This document shows, piece by piece, positions 46,885 to 56,757 of a stretch of DNA of 64,000 nucleotides. The notes under the pieces were generated by a model. It saw nothing but the letters and a program-made list of their open reading frames with translations. It was not told the DNA's origin and did no database searches. How positions within the stretch are numbered: the stretch's first letter is position 1; each line of letters starts with the position of its first letter. Origin of the DNA: Symbiodinium natans (lineage: Eukaryota > Sar > Dinophyceae > Suessiales > Symbiodiniaceae). The translations under genes were made by a program, and so were the position numbers. The stretch covers positions 316,501 through 380,500 of the forward strand of contig CAJNDS010002458.1 in assembly GCA_905221605.1 (NCBI GenBank), given 5' to 3'.

Positions 46885-47300
46885 ACAGGGTTTGGGTTTA
46901 GGGTTTAGGGTTTAGGGTTTAGGGTTTAGGGTTTAGGGTTTGGGGTTTGGGGTTTGGGGTTTGGGGTTTGGGGTTTGGGGTTTGGGGTTTGGGGTTTGGG
47001 GTTTGCGGTTTAAGGTGCAGGGTTTACAGGGTTTGCGGTGATTCATAGGTTTTTCAGGTTTCACAGGGTTTACAGGGTTTACATAGTTTGCAGGGTGTAG
47101 AGAGGGGTGTAGATTTTGGTGTTTAGGGGTTAGGGTTTAGGGTTGAGGCGTTTAGAGTTTGGGGTGTAGGGAAGTTTAGGGTTTAGAGTTTGGGGTTTAG
47201 GGTTTGGGCTTGAGGGGTGTCGAGTTTGGGGTTTCGGGTTTGGGGCTGAGGGGTTTAGAGTTTGGGGTTTAGGGTTTGGGCTTGAGGAGTTTAGGGTTGA
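46885..47300 (+). repeat. TTTAGGG array passing into TTTGGGG and mixed variants
   Basis: TTTAGGG (46890-46940), then about eleven TTTGGGG units (46941-47005), then degenerate TTTACAGGG and GTTTAGAG units. The abrupt switch to one variant shows local homogenisation. No gene seen. Confidence 0.88.
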
Positions 47301-47577
47301 GTGTTTAGGGTTTGCAGGGTTTGCAGGGTTTATAGTGTTTACAGGGTTTGCAGGCTTTGTGGTTTCCAGGGTGTGCAGGGCTTACTGTGTTTACAGGTTT
47401 CTATTTATAGGGTTTGTAGACTTATAGAGGTTCAAGAGAGCGCTAAGGGTTTACAGGGTTCACAGGTTTGAGGTTCGGGTGGGGCGGGGGGGGGGGGGGG
47501 GGGGTCTTCCAAATGTCCAAACTGTGGTCCCCCAAGTATAAGGCTTCGAAAAAACAATCGGTACCATGAGTGAGCCG

Positions 47578-47716
47578 GGACCCAGAGTAGCCTCCTATTT
47601 CCTTTTTGTGTTTTTTTTTTTTTCCGTTTCTTGTTAGGGTTTAGGTTCCCTTATAAGCCCCGGTTAGCCAAAAAGAGGCACTCTTTGTTATTCATAGGTT
47701 ACTCTTGGGTCTAGTG
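47578..47716. mobile_element. Family B element, complete with poly-T insertion
   Basis: GGGACCCAGAGTAGCCTCC, CTTATAAGCCCCGGTTAG, CCAAAAAGAGGCACTC, AGGTTACTCTTGGGTCTAG. A T13 tract widens the middle. Confidence 0.6.
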
Positions 47717-47814
47717 AAACTCGAATCCCTCAAGCCCTAAAAGCCCCTAAACCCAGAGCCCTAAAAGCCCTAAACCCTAAACCCTGACCCCTCAAGCCCT
47801 AAGCCCCAGCCCTA

Positions 47815-47925
47815 AACCCTAAACCCTAAACCCTAAACCCTAAACCCTAAACCCTAAACCCTAAACCCTAAACCCTAAACCCTAAACCCTAAACCCTAAA
47901 CCCTAAACCCTAAACCCTAAACCCT
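47815..47925 (-). repeat. CCCTAAA array (~16 units)
   Basis: Perfect heptamers, left bracket of an island (47926-48044) open on both strands (minus: QVPKKESQVSWRSRREAAAG). Confidence 0.93.
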
Positions 47926-48726
47926 AGCTAAACCCAACACCCCAAAGCCTTTGGGAGACGAGGTCCGCCGCGTGGCAGGGGCCGGCTGCAGCTTCGCGCC
48001 GGCTTCTCCATGAGACCTGGCTTTCCTTCTTGGGCACCTGGGAGGTTTAGGGTTTAGGGTTTAGGGTTTGGGGTTTGGGGTTTAGGGTTTAGGGTTTAGG
48101 GTTTGGGGTTTGGGGTTTGGGGGCTTGGGGTTTGGGGTTTAGGGTGCAGGGTTTAGGGGTTTATAGGGCTTCAGTGGGTGTAGGGTTTGAGGGTTTATAT
48201 GTGTTAGGGTTAGGGTTTAGGGGTTTATAAGGTTTTTACGGTCTACAGGGTGCGTAGGGTCTACAGGGTCCATTAGAGTCTGTAGGGTTCATAGGGTTAG
48301 GGTTTACAAAGGTAACTGTGCGGCCGTTTCACTTCAGAACACACACTGTCCACCCCAAACTTCCCGCAAAGCCGCGGACTGCCCAAACCCGGAAGCCCTG
48401 CCCTATAGGGTTTAGGGTTTGCGGTTTAGGGTTAGGGTTTAGGGTTTAGGGTTTAGGGTTTAGGGTTTAGGGTTTAGGATTTAGGGTTTAGGGTTTAGGG
48501 TTTAGGATTTAGGGATGCTAAACCCTAGGCCAGTAAGCTCGGACAAGGGCTACAAGTTTCAGCGTTGACTGTCTCGAACTGAGAGTATCGGAGCCCTTGA
48601 GTCCGACACCGCCCCGGGTACAAAAACCAGAATCCGATCGGGGTTTAGAGTTTAGGCTTTAAGGTTTATAGGGTTTACGATTTAGGGTTTGCTGACGTTC
48701 GTCGCGAGCCCTGACTCAGTGCGTAG

Positions 48727-48848
48727 CTGACTTTCGTCCAAGCCAACTCGACCCAGACGACTGTGCGGACGCCTGTGTGCGTCTGGCGACCACAAAATCC
48801 GGGAGGAGGAGCCCCAAATGCTCGGCTCCCTTCCATGGTTTCCTGGCG
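48727..48848 (+). CDS. Candidate exon
   Basis: The acceptor may be gtgcgtag. The frame reads DFRPSQLDPDDCADACVRLA, TTKSGRRSPKCSAPFHGFLA before a TTTAGGG array. 'LDPDDCADACVRLA' looks helical and natural. Another + frame is open too. No family. Confidence 0.35.
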
Positions 48849-49013
48849 GTTTAGGGTTTAGGGTTTAGGGTTTAGGGTTTAATGTTTAGGGTTTAGGGTT
48901 TAGGGTTTAGGGATTTAGTCACTCAAACGTCTCTGGTGGGGCAGGGGAGGGCGGCGCAAAGGGTCAATCCTGCCTTGGGCCTCTCCTGTCCTCCACGAAA
49001 AAGGCTCCCGAAA

Positions 49014-49138
49014 CCCGAAACCCGAAACCCGAAACCCGAAACCCGAAACCCGAAACCCTAAACCCTAAACCCTAAACCCTAAACCCTAAACCCTAAACCC
49101 TAAACCCTAAACCCTAAACCCTAAACCCTAAACCCTGC
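49014..49138 (-). repeat. CCCGAAA block joined to a CCCTAAA array
   Basis: Seven CCCGAAA units, then ~12 CCCTAAA units. Same variant and same order as at 8930-9050 mirrored, showing that the variant block is recurrent. Confidence 0.9.
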
Positions 49139-49410
49139 CCAAAACCGCAAGTCCATGAACCCCAAAACCCTAAAAGCCTACAGCCCCCCCCCCCCCCCCC
49201 CCCTCCAACTCCCCGCCCCCAAGGCCGTCTCATGTCTCCTAGAGGCGCAAGGCGGGGGGGAGGTGGGGGGGGGGGGGGGGGTTTTCGGACTGTTCGAGTT
49301 TTTTTAGGGTTTTAGGGCTCTAGCTCACGGACGTTTGTGCAGATGGAGTACTTGTACGTCGTTCGGGCTTATAGGGTTTAGGGTTTCAGGTTTAGGGTTT
49401 GCTACTACAG

Positions 49411-49485
49411 GGCCACCCTGTGTCAGGCTATGCCATCTGCGACAACTTCGCATCGCCCGAGGATGACCCTCGACACCTACACTAG
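49411..49485 (+). CDS. Candidate terminal exon
   Basis: Acceptor ctactacag|GG. The frame reads GHPVSGYAICDNFASPEDDP then RHLH and TAG. The stop is the first three bases of a family B element (49483: TAGGACTCAGAGTAGG). Upstream, cag|ATG at ~49340 reads MEYLYVVRAYR. No family. Confidence 0.4.
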   Translation, partial: GHPVSGYAICDNFASPEDDPRHLH

Positions 49486-49722
49486 GACTCAGAGTAGGCC
49501 CTTATTCCGTGTGTTTAGGGTTTAGGGTTTAGGGTTTAGGGTTTAGGGTTTAGGGTTTAGGGTTTAGGGTTTAGGGTTTAGGGTTTAGGGTGTAGGGTTT
49601 ACGGCTTAGGGTTACAAGGACCCAGAGTAGGCACTTATCCCCTTTGTTGTTAGGGTTGAGCTTCCCTGAAAACCTCTGTAACCCAGAAATGGTCCCCGTG
49701 TTATTCCTAGCTTCCTCTTGAG
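49484..49722. mobile_element. Family B: a left end cut by an array, then a second copy
   Basis: GGACTCAGAGTAGGCCCTTA at 49486 breaks into a 13-unit TTTAGGG array (49512-49600). After it, GGACCCAGAGTAGGCACTTA (49619) starts a full copy ending CTAGCTTCCTCTTGAGTG. Either two copies or one copy duplicated around the array. Confidence 0.5.
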
Positions 49723-50097
49723 TGTGGTAAACCTTTAGGGTTTGGGGTTTAGGGCCTAGGGCCCTAAGACCTAAACTCTCAATACATGAATAGATCCCTA
49801 AACTTTCGAACCGTTATGAACCCTAAACCCTGAACTTCAAGTCCCTAACCTTCAGCCCTTAATGAATGACAAGGGCGAGCTTAGGGCATAGGGTTTGGGT
49901 GTCAGGATGGTTACCAGAAATGGCACCCCATGAAGGTGCATTCTCATGAACGCACAACCCTCTAAATATTAAGCCCACAATCTGGCATAAAGCCCAAACT
50001 TTATAGCCTAAACCCTAAAGGCCCACAACCCCATGAACCCTAAACCCTATTACTCCCAAACCTTGTGAGCCTGAAGCCCTATATAAGCACTGACCCC

Positions 50098-50620
50098 GTA
50101 CCTGAACGGCTCAAGGGACTTTTTTACAAACTAACTGTATTTGGGCTCTGTATTTGGGCTAGCTGAGAGTATATAGGCTGAACTCACCAACTGCAGCCAG
50201 TTAGTAATGTGGTATCCTGATTAGTGTGGGGGGGCCCCCCCCCCCCAAACTAAATCCACCCCCGCAATAGTGTCACCAAAAAAAGGGACCCCCCCAAACT
50301 AATTTTCGGCCCCGGGCCCCCCCCACCGGCTCCTCTTCATTTCCTCTTCGCTCCTCTTCCCTCTCCTCTTCCTCTCCCTCTCCTCTTAGGTAATTAAGCT
50401 CAGGTAAGCTCAGATGAGCTCAGCTCAGGTAAGCTTCTTTTCTTTTATCATCTTGTTCTCTTTTTTTCTCTCTTCCGAAACCCATGCCCGAAAAACTTTA
50501 CTTTATTGTGGGGGGGCAATCGAATTTTTGTCTCCTGAATAATTTTTGGAAAACTTTTCATTATTGGAGGGGTCCAGACTAATCAGGATACGACATTAAT
50601 TCCCATGAGCCTTCAGGTAA
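50098..50620. mobile_element. Nested pair: TIR element (50207-50603) inside a family C-like palindrome
   Basis: Outer ends TACCTGAACGGCTCAAGGGA and TCCCATGAGCCTTCAGGTA. Inner ends AATGTGGTATCCTGATTAGT and ACTAATCAGGATACGACATT, an inverted repeat of 19/20. The inner ~397-bp element has C-rich blocks (CCCCCCCAAACTAA twice), a CTCCTCTTC tract and GAGCTCAGGTAAGC repeats but no frame for a transposase. It sits close to the right end of the outer element. Confidence 0.6.
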
Positions 50621-50642
50621 GATACAATCCAAGCCCCAACAG

Positions 50643-50742
50643 CGGACCCAAAATAGACCCCTATTCCCTTGTTTGGGGTTTAGGTTTCCCTTAGGCCGCT
50701 TTAAACCCAAAAGGGTACCCTTGTATTCCTAGAAGAATCTTG
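50643..50742. mobile_element. Family B element
   Basis: GCGGACCCAAAATAGACCCC, GGGGTTTAGGTTTCCCTTAG, ACCCAAAAGGGTACCC, GTATTCCTAG in order. Confidence 0.55.
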
Positions 50743-50928
50743 GGCCTTGCCATAAACCCTAAACCCGACACCCTAAACCCGAAACCCGAAACCCTAAACC
50801 CTAAACCCTAAACCCTAAACCCTAAACCCTAAACCCTAAACCCTAAACCCTCTCCTGGGTCTCTATAGCAGCCACCTTGCAACTTCCAAGGTGCGACTGC
50901 TAGCGGCCGAGCTTGCTGCCTATGACCA

Positions 50929-51110
50929 GGATCGGGGCACTTAGTAGGTAGGGTTTAGGGTTTGGGGTTTAGGGTTTAGGGTTTAGGGTTTAGGGTTTAG
51001 GGTTTAGGGTTTAGGGTACTTTAATTGTGCTGATAAGCAAATTGTACGTATAGTGACCTTACTTCTAACCCCACGTACTAAGCCCCCTGATCCTTGAAGT
51101 ATGACCAGGA
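50929..51110. mobile_element. Family C-type palindrome interrupted by a TTTAGGG array
   Basis: Left GGATCGGGGCACTTAGTAGG, right CCACGTACTAAGCCCCCTGATCC. A ~65-bp TTTAGGG/TTTGGGG array (50950-51015) begins exactly after GTAGGTAGGG in the left arm. Compare 13684-13803 without an array. Confidence 0.6.
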
Positions 51111-51605
51111 TTTCGAGACCGCCAAGATCTGGGTGGGAAAGCAGGCGCGGCTTCCGCTTCGGGGGGGGTTGAGGGTCCAGGATCTCCCCCCCCCCTCGCC
51201 TATAAAACCCTGTGAATCAACCCTTCAGCTCAAATGACAAGCCCCTACGTCCGTCAAAGCCAAGACCCCGCTCTCCCCCCAAAAAAATCGCAAAAACACA
51301 AAATAGAAGAACATTTCTGAAAATAAATTCAAATACGTAAAGCAAACACCCTAGAAGCCCCAGGAACTCAAAACCCTTGCGCACTCTAAGCCCTAGACCT
51401 TAAACCCTAAACTCCCCCTAAGCCTAAACCACTAAACCCTAAACCCTCACATACCCCAGCCCCTTCAAACCCCAAGCAGCCAAAGCACTGAACACCCTGG
51501 ACCCTTCAAGCCCTGGAATCCCTAAACCCTAAATCCTAAACCCTAAGCCCTAAACCCTAAACCCTACATCCTAAACCCTAAACCCTAAACCCTAAACCCC
51601 TTTTC

Positions 51606-51700
51606 AAACCCACAGGCTTCCGGCGCCCAACTCTCTGTCCCCACCGTGCGCTCGGACCGCATTTTCTGGGCGCGGAGCCTCAGGAAGTGCTGCAGGGGCT
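51606..51700 (+). CDS. Candidate exon, bracketed island
   Basis: Acceptor acccacag|G. The frame reads ASGAQLSVPTVRSDRIFWAR then SLRKCCRG. CCCTAAA array on the left, TTTAGGG/TTTGGGG array on the right. Two other frames are also open, so it is weak. Confidence 0.3.
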
Positions 51701-51890
51701 TTAGGGTTTAGGGTTTAGGATTTGGGGTTTAGGGTTTAGCTGGTTTAGGGTTTGGGGTTTAGGGTTTGGGGTTTAGGGTTTATCGGGTTAGGGTTTGGGG
51801 TTTAGGGTTTGGGGTTTAGGGTTTAGGGTTTGGGGTTTAGGGTTTGGGGTTTAGGGTTTGGGGTTTAGGGTTTGGGTTTAGGGTTTCACG
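51700..51890 (+). repeat. Alternating TTTGGGG-TTTAGGG array
   Basis: A 14-base dimer (GTTTGGGGTTTAGG) repeats about nine times: a higher-order unit built from two heptamer variants. Confidence 0.9.
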
Positions 51891-52140
51891 TAGAGTTTGG
51901 GGCTTAGGGTTTGGGGTTGAAGGGTTTAGGCTTAGGGTTTATAGCGTTTGCGGAGGGGGCTTCAACGTTCCTTAATCCTCCCCACTTCTCTCTAAGGTGC
52001 CCTAAGCTTCCCCTAAGGTCTAAGTACCGACCCCGGTACCCACATAACCCCCCCTCCCTTAAGAGCCTTATGATATCATGAGGGTGTTTGAGGGTGTTTC
52101 GGGCTTCCCTAAACGCTAAACCGTAAACCTTGAACCTTAA

Positions 52141-52233
52141 ACCCCAAACCCTAAACCCTAAACCCTGAACCCTAAACCCTAAACCCTAAACCCTAAACCC
52201 TAAACCCTAAACCCTAAACCCTAAACCCTAAAC
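52141..52233 (-). repeat. CCCTAAA array (~12 units)
   Basis: Nearly perfect; left bracket of the exon-like island at 52243-52352. Confidence 0.92.
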
Positions 52234-52242
52234 CCTTCACAG

Positions 52243-52352
52243 GGACATGGATTCATTCCTGGCCAAGGTGTGTGGCGAGCATCGGACACCAGCGCGAGAG
52301 ATGCTCTGGGACTCAGCAGGCCTCCCGGAGGAAGAAGAACTCCCGCCTCTCG
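52243..52352 (+). CDS. Candidate exon, bracketed island with consensus edges
   Basis: Acceptor cttcacag|GG and donor CTCTCG|GTTAGG. The frame reads DMDSFLAKVCGEHRTPAREM, LWDSAGLPEEEELPPLG. GC-rich third positions and an acidic tail. The stop in GGT TAG arises only if the donor is not used. Left CCCTAAA array and right TTTAGGG-type array. No family, but it is the cleanest example of an exon set between inverted arrays. Confidence 0.48.
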
Positions 52353-52548
52353 GTTAGGGTTTAGGGTTGAGGGTTGAGGGTTTAGGCTTTAGGGTTTACG
52401 TTATAGGGTCATGATTACTTTCCAGCTGAATATGCTGCAAGTCCGGCAAGCCCAACAAAGCATATTTTGCATATCCCGAATATGCATAAGCAGAAACATG
52501 CATCAGCAGAAAGACACATAAGCAAACATGCTTAAGCATAAAACTCTG

Positions 52549-52659
52549 TGGTGCTTTACTGTAACTTTAGATCCTTAGCCCTTTTTGGGTTTATTGGGTT
52601 TCTTAATCAGGCAGCTACAAGTTTAATTTATAGCTACCCTACTAAGTGCAGCCAAGAAA
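52549..52659. mobile_element. Family G element
   Basis: GCTTTACTGTAACTTTAGAT, GGGTTTATTGGGTTTCTTAA, GGCAGCTACAAGTTTAATTT, CCTACTAAGTGCAGCCAAG. Nearly identical to 54791-54901. Confidence 0.6.
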
Positions 52660-52866
52660 ACCATAAACCCTAAGCCCTAAGCCCTAAGCCCTAAACCCTA
52701 AACCCTAAGCCCTAAACCAATGCATAAGGGAGAATGCACATGTTTTGCACATCGGTGCCTTAGCGGGCTCCCGAAGATTTGCTTATGCATAATTTTGCTT
52801 TTGTTTATGCATTGTTGAGTTTCGGTTTTAGCATCTAGGGTTTAGGGTTTAGGGGTTTCTTCGCGT

Positions 52867-53196
52867 GTGGTGTCAATCATTGCTGACGTTTGTTTTGAGC
52901 GCGCCCCCACCCCGCCTCTCTCTTCCCCCCCTAGCAGTAATTACTTGAAACGATTTTGTACTCAGTGGTTAGTGCTATGGACAAAAGTAGATATTGAAGG
53001 CACTTTCCACCTACCTGGTCACCTGCCACCACACACGATCCTTCAAGTACCCCTTTACCGGTCGCGCTGTCCGCACTCGGGCATTTTCGAAGGACCCCAA
53101 GTAGTTGGGAAACCCCCAACGACCCCAAGAATGGGTTTTGAGGGTTGTAGGGTGGAAGGGTGTGGAGGAGCCAGTAATCATTTGGGGTGTTTTTGA
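52867..53196 (+). CDS. Candidate exon, up to 109 codons
   Basis: A GTG-opened frame reads SIIADVCFERAPTPPLSSPP, SSNYLKRFCTQWLVLWTKVD, IEGTFHLPGHLPPHTILQVP, LYRSRCPHSGIFEGPQVVGK, PPTTPRMGFEGCRVEGCGGA and on to a stop. This stretch contains no array or palindrome, unusual here for 330 bp, and the residue mix is natural. The start is uncertain and the minus strand is open over half. No family recognised. Confidence 0.45.
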   Translation: MVSIIADVCFERAPTPPLSSPPSSNYLKRFCTQWLVLWTKVDIEGTFHLPGHLPPHTILQVPLYRSRCPHSGIFEGPQVVGKPPTTPRMGFEGCRVEGCGGASNHLGCF

Positions 53197-53397
53197 GGCT
53201 TTTGCACCCTAGGCTCTAAACACGAAGCCGGAAAGTGGCGGTTTAGGGTTTAGGGTTTAGGGTTTAGGGTTTAGGGTTTAGGGTTTAAGGTTTAGGGTCT
53301 GGGAGGCAAGCAGCCCACCGCTGGCCTGGCACCGTGCCGTCCAGAGGTTGTGATGGACACCATGCCGGCAATCTGTGTTTAGGTTTGGGGTGGGTTT

Positions 53398-53500
53398 AGG
53401 GTTTAGGGTTTAGGGTTTAGGGTTTAGGGTTTAGGGTTTAGGGTTTAGGGTTTAGGGTTTAGGGTTTAGGGTTTAGGGTTTAGGGTTTAGGGTTTAGGTT
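53398..53500 (+). repeat. TTTAGGG array (~15 units)
   Basis: Perfect heptamers. Confidence 0.93.
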
Positions 53501-54177
53501 TAGGGGTCTAATTAGGGTTTAGGGCTTCGGGTTTAGGAATCAGGGTTTAGGGATGCTGGCGATGTGGGTTTCGTTTTTACTGAGGCCGACTTGGAGCGAC
53601 TTTTCAAAGTTCCACGGGGTTCAATGCCCGTCGTATACATAGAGCCTCACAAAGGCCGTCGATGTAAAACCCTAAACCCTAAACCCTAAACCCTAAACCC
53701 TAAACCCTAAACCCTAAACCCTAATGGGTGGTGCCTGAAGGCTGCACTTGGGGCCTAAGGATGCAGTACCAGCAGACTCTACCTTGAAGCCCGAAGATTG
53801 CACCCTTGGGTTCGGGGACCCTTTGTTCAAGATTCCTAAGAGGTTTAGGGTTTAGGGTTTAGGGTTTAGGGTTTAGGGTTTAGGATTTCAAGATAAGTGC
53901 CATACCAGGAGCATCTGAAGGAAACCTCTTTAGCAGTACATCCGTTGGGGTCCCTTGAGAGCATGCCACACCCTCGGTCCTGAAAGCTCCCTCTGAATGT
54001 TTAAGCTTCCTTGCTAGATCTTCGTGGCGAGTTAGGGAAACCGATGACCCAAGATGGTTCCTTTGGGGCGTCTAGGGTATGGGGGGTTCTACGCACCGTG
54101 TACCTCCAAGTACCCTCAACCCTCGATCCTCAACCTCAAGCTCTGAGCCGCAAACCCAACAAACCCTGAGTCCCAAA

Positions 54178-54385
54178 CTCTACTTGGAGGATCGGGGCAC
54201 TTAGTTAGGTTTAGGGTTTAGGGTTTAGGGTTTAGGGTTTAGAGTTTAGAGTTTAGGGTTTAGGGTTTAGGGTTTAGGGTTTAGGGTAGTTCGTAGGGTT
54301 ATAAGTACCTCAATTGGGTTTATAGTTACAAGTACCTTACTTCGAACCCCACTTGCCAAGTCACCTGACCCTTTAAGTAACCCTC
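54178..54385. mobile_element. Family C-type palindrome interrupted by a TTTAGGG array
   Basis: Left TACTTGGAGGATCGGGGCAC then TTAGTTAG, right CCACTTGCCAAGTCACCTGACCC-like end. An ~80-bp TTTAGGG array (54207-54286) sits right after TTAGTTAGG. Left end is shared with 59031-59095. Confidence 0.6.
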
Positions 54386-54403
54386 CCTCTCCACAGTCCG
54401 TAC

Positions 54404-54600
54404 TTGGAGTCTCATGGGTCGTTGGAAGCAGAACTACCCAAACTGCAGGTAACAAACATTCATATCTGCATGTGCCCTACTGATAGCCCAGATATAGCTA
54501 CCCGTAAACCTACTCTTAAGCCTCCATCCCTAACCCTAAAGCTCCAAAGCCCAATACGCCCTAAGAGCAAATCCTACACCCTCCACACGTGGCAGCCTTT
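54404..54600 (+). CDS. Candidate exon, ~65 codons
   Basis: The frame reads ESHGSLEAELPKLQVTNIHI, CMCPTDSPDIATRKPTLKPP, SLTLKLQSPIRPKSKSYTLH then TWQP and a TTTAGGG array. A basic, Ser/Pro/Lys-rich middle is partly array-like (PSLTLKLQSP). Unknown product. Confidence 0.33.
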
Positions 54601-54673
54601 AGGGTTTAGGGTTTAGGGTTTAGGGTTTAGGGTTTAGGGTTTAGGGTTTAGGGTTTAGGGTCTCTCTCTTCAG

Positions 54674-54751
54674 GAGAAGACCACCCACGGTTTCCCACGG
54701 CTGCGCGCCACGATGAACCGTGTGGACCGGGTTGCTGCGGGTGGAAGATGG
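54674..54751 (+). CDS. Candidate exon
   Basis: Acceptor tctctctcttcag|G has a good pyrimidine tract. The frame reads EKTTHGFPRLRATMNRVDRV then AAGGRW before degenerate TTTAGGG. No family. Confidence 0.42.
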
Positions 54752-54790
54752 GTTTAGGGCTTAGGGATTAGGGGTTAAGGTGAAAACTTC

Positions 54791-54901
54791 GTGGTGCTGT
54801 ACTGTAACTTTACATCTTTAGCCTTTTTGGGTTTATTGGGTTAAGAAACAAGGCAGCAAACAAGTAAATTTATAGCTACCCTGCTAAGAGCAGCCAAGAA
54901 A
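54791..54901. mobile_element. Family G element
   Basis: GTGCTGTACTGTAACTTTAC, TTTTTGGGTTTATTGGGTTA, AGCAAACAAGTAAATTTATA, CCTGCTAAGAGCAGCCAAG. Confidence 0.58.
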
Positions 54902-55362
54902 AGCAGAGCTTGCACTTCGTGGTTGCGTCGAAAACTTTACGTGTCTGTCTGTAAGGGTTCATGGATGGCCTTTCAAGCCCCCCAAGCGCGCGAACCTCAG
55001 GTGAGTTTCAGTAAGGTGCCCTTCCTGGCTGAGCTCAAAGGTACTCGCCCCAAACATAGAGACCCTCGAGCTTCATCTTATGTATCCTAAACCCTAAACC
55101 CTAAACCCTAGACCCTAGACCCTAAACCTTTAAATGGTGTCTCCAGTCCTACAAACTCAAGAAGCCGGCTGCTGAGTTTGCACACACGCCGTGTATGTGG
55201 TATGCTCTTCATTGTGGGGCTTACACGGCTTAAACCCTAAACCCTAGCCCTAAAACCTATACACCCTAACCCCAAAACCTAAAACCTAAACCCTAAACCC
55301 TAAACCCTAAACCCGAAACCCTAAACCCTAAACCCTAAACCCTAAACCCTAAACCCTAAACC

Positions 55363-55537
55363 AAAGCCAACGTAGTGGAATCAGGACGACTTCGTGCTCC
55401 ATGGTCTCGACGCCAAGCAGCAGCTCTCGTGGTTGAGAGATGTAAGCTAAACGGCCACAGAATTCCCACATAATATTCACATAATTTTCACAGTCCAACC
55501 CTCTCTGTGAGTAATTGCGACAATGTTGCCACGACAA
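55363..55537 (-). CDS. Candidate minus-strand exon, ~58 codons
   Basis: On the minus strand: SWQHCRNYSQRGLDCENYVN, IMWEFCGRLAYISQPRELLL, GVETMEHEVVLIPLRWLW, then GTTTAGGG sequence. It is rich in Trp, Tyr, Cys and His and contains no repeat. A pyrimidine-poor acceptor (ttactcacag) lies near 55500. No family identified, but composition is convincing. Confidence 0.45.
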
Positions 55538-55651
55538 ATGTCACGAGCCCCTCCTCAGATACTTTGAAAATTCACACGCGCAGCTCTAAATCCTAAACCC
55601 TAACCCCTAAACCCCTAAACCCCTAGACCCCTAAATTTAAGAGCCTCCGGC

Positions 55652-55812
55652 TCAAGCCGCCGACCCCGCTGGAGCATAGTTGAAAGGTTTAAACGCGCTC
55701 GTCAGCTCAAAGGATGCCAAAAAAGTTGATGTGCTTGAGCCTCTGTGAAACGTTGGGACCCAAACAGGAGCTGAAGCCAGCTTTGAAGGCCAGGCAGCCC
55801 AATCAATTGGTA
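55652..55812 (-). CDS. Candidate minus-strand terminal exon
   Basis: Following a Pro-rich run from a G-rich tract, the minus strand reads LPIDWAAWPSKLASAPVWVP, TFHRGSSTSTFLASFELTSA, FKPFNYAPAGSAA and stop. Natural mix after the low-complexity part. No family. Confidence 0.36.
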
Positions 55813-55904
55813 GGGGGGTTAAGGGGGGGGGGGTAGGGGGGGTAGGGGGTGAGGGGGAGGGGGGGGGGGGTAGGGGGGGAGGGGTAGGGTCCAAAACACG
55901 TGGA

Positions 55905-56158
55905 ACCCCTAAACCCCTAAACCCCCTAAACCCTAAACCCCCCCTAAACCCCTAAAAACCCCTAAACCCCTAAACCCCTAAACCCCTAACCCCTAAACCC
56001 CTAAACCCCTAAACCCTCAACCCTCAACCCTCAACGCTAAACCCTCAACCCTCAACCCTCAACCCTAAACGCTAAACCCTAAACCCTAAACCCTAAACCC
56101 TAAACCCTAAACCCTAAACCCTAAACCCTAAACGCTAAACGCTAAACGCTAAACGCTA
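55905..56158 (-). repeat. CCCCTAAA, CCCTCAA, CCCTAAA, CGCTAAA blocks in series
   Basis: Four locally pure variants follow each other: CCCCTAAA, CCCTCAA (two clusters), ~10 CCCTAAA, then four CGCTAAA at 56135-56158. Shows sequential local expansion. Confidence 0.9.
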
Positions 56159-56161
56159 AGG

Positions 56162-56228
56162 CAAAGCACGTGAGCCGCCTGTCCGGCCTGGCGGAGCGCT
56201 CCGACGCCATGGCCGCTGGGCTCAGAAG
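56162..56228 (+). CDS. Candidate exon, bracketed island (67 bp)
   Basis: The frame reads AKHVSRLSGLAERSDAMAAG then LRR, with strongly GC-rich third positions (CTG, GTG, GCC, CGC). Left CGCTAAA array, right TTTAGGG array. No acceptor AG other than within CTAAGGCAAAG. No family. Confidence 0.38.
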
Positions 56229-56572
56229 GGTTTAGGGTTTAGGGTTTAGGGTTGAGGGTTGAGGGTTGAGGGTTCAGGGTTCAGGGTTCAGGGTTTAGAG
56301 TTTAGGGCCTGGGCCAGGGTTTCGGGGTTAGGGGTTTGGGTTAGGGGTGGGTAAGGGTTTTCGGGTTTAGGGTTGAGAGTTTAGGGGTGGGTTGGAGTTT
56401 CGGGGTTAGGTCTTAGACTTAAAATTGGGTTTCGGGTTTAGGGTTTAGGGCTACTAGAGTTCTTGCTAAGATTTAGGGTTCATTTTGGTTCCCGAGGTTC
56501 AGGGTCATTTCAGGCCCAGAGCTCTGTCCGAAGAATGGGCGTTTCTGGGAGATCACCCCAGACCCGAAGGGT

Positions 56573-56734
56573 CCATGGTTTAGGGTTTAGGGTTTAGGGT
56601 TTAGGGTTTAGGGTTTAGGGTTTAGGGTTTAGGGTTTAGGGTTTAGGGTTTGGAATACTTGGGCCTTAAAGTACCTCCTATCTAGGGACTTTGGGGCTCA
56701 CGTATAACATCATGAGGTGCATGGACCCTTAGGG
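56573..56734. mobile_element. Family P palindrome split by a TTTAGGG array
   Basis: Left GACCCGAAGGGTCCATG is followed at once by ten TTTAGGG units (56578-56650), then the element resumes: GGAATACTTGGGCC, CCTCCTATCTAGGGACTTTG, and ends TGCATGGACCCTTAGGG. The array replaces TACCTAAATA seen in 44715-44826. Confidence 0.68.
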
Positions 56735-56757
56735 TAAACCCTAAACCTTAAACCCCC

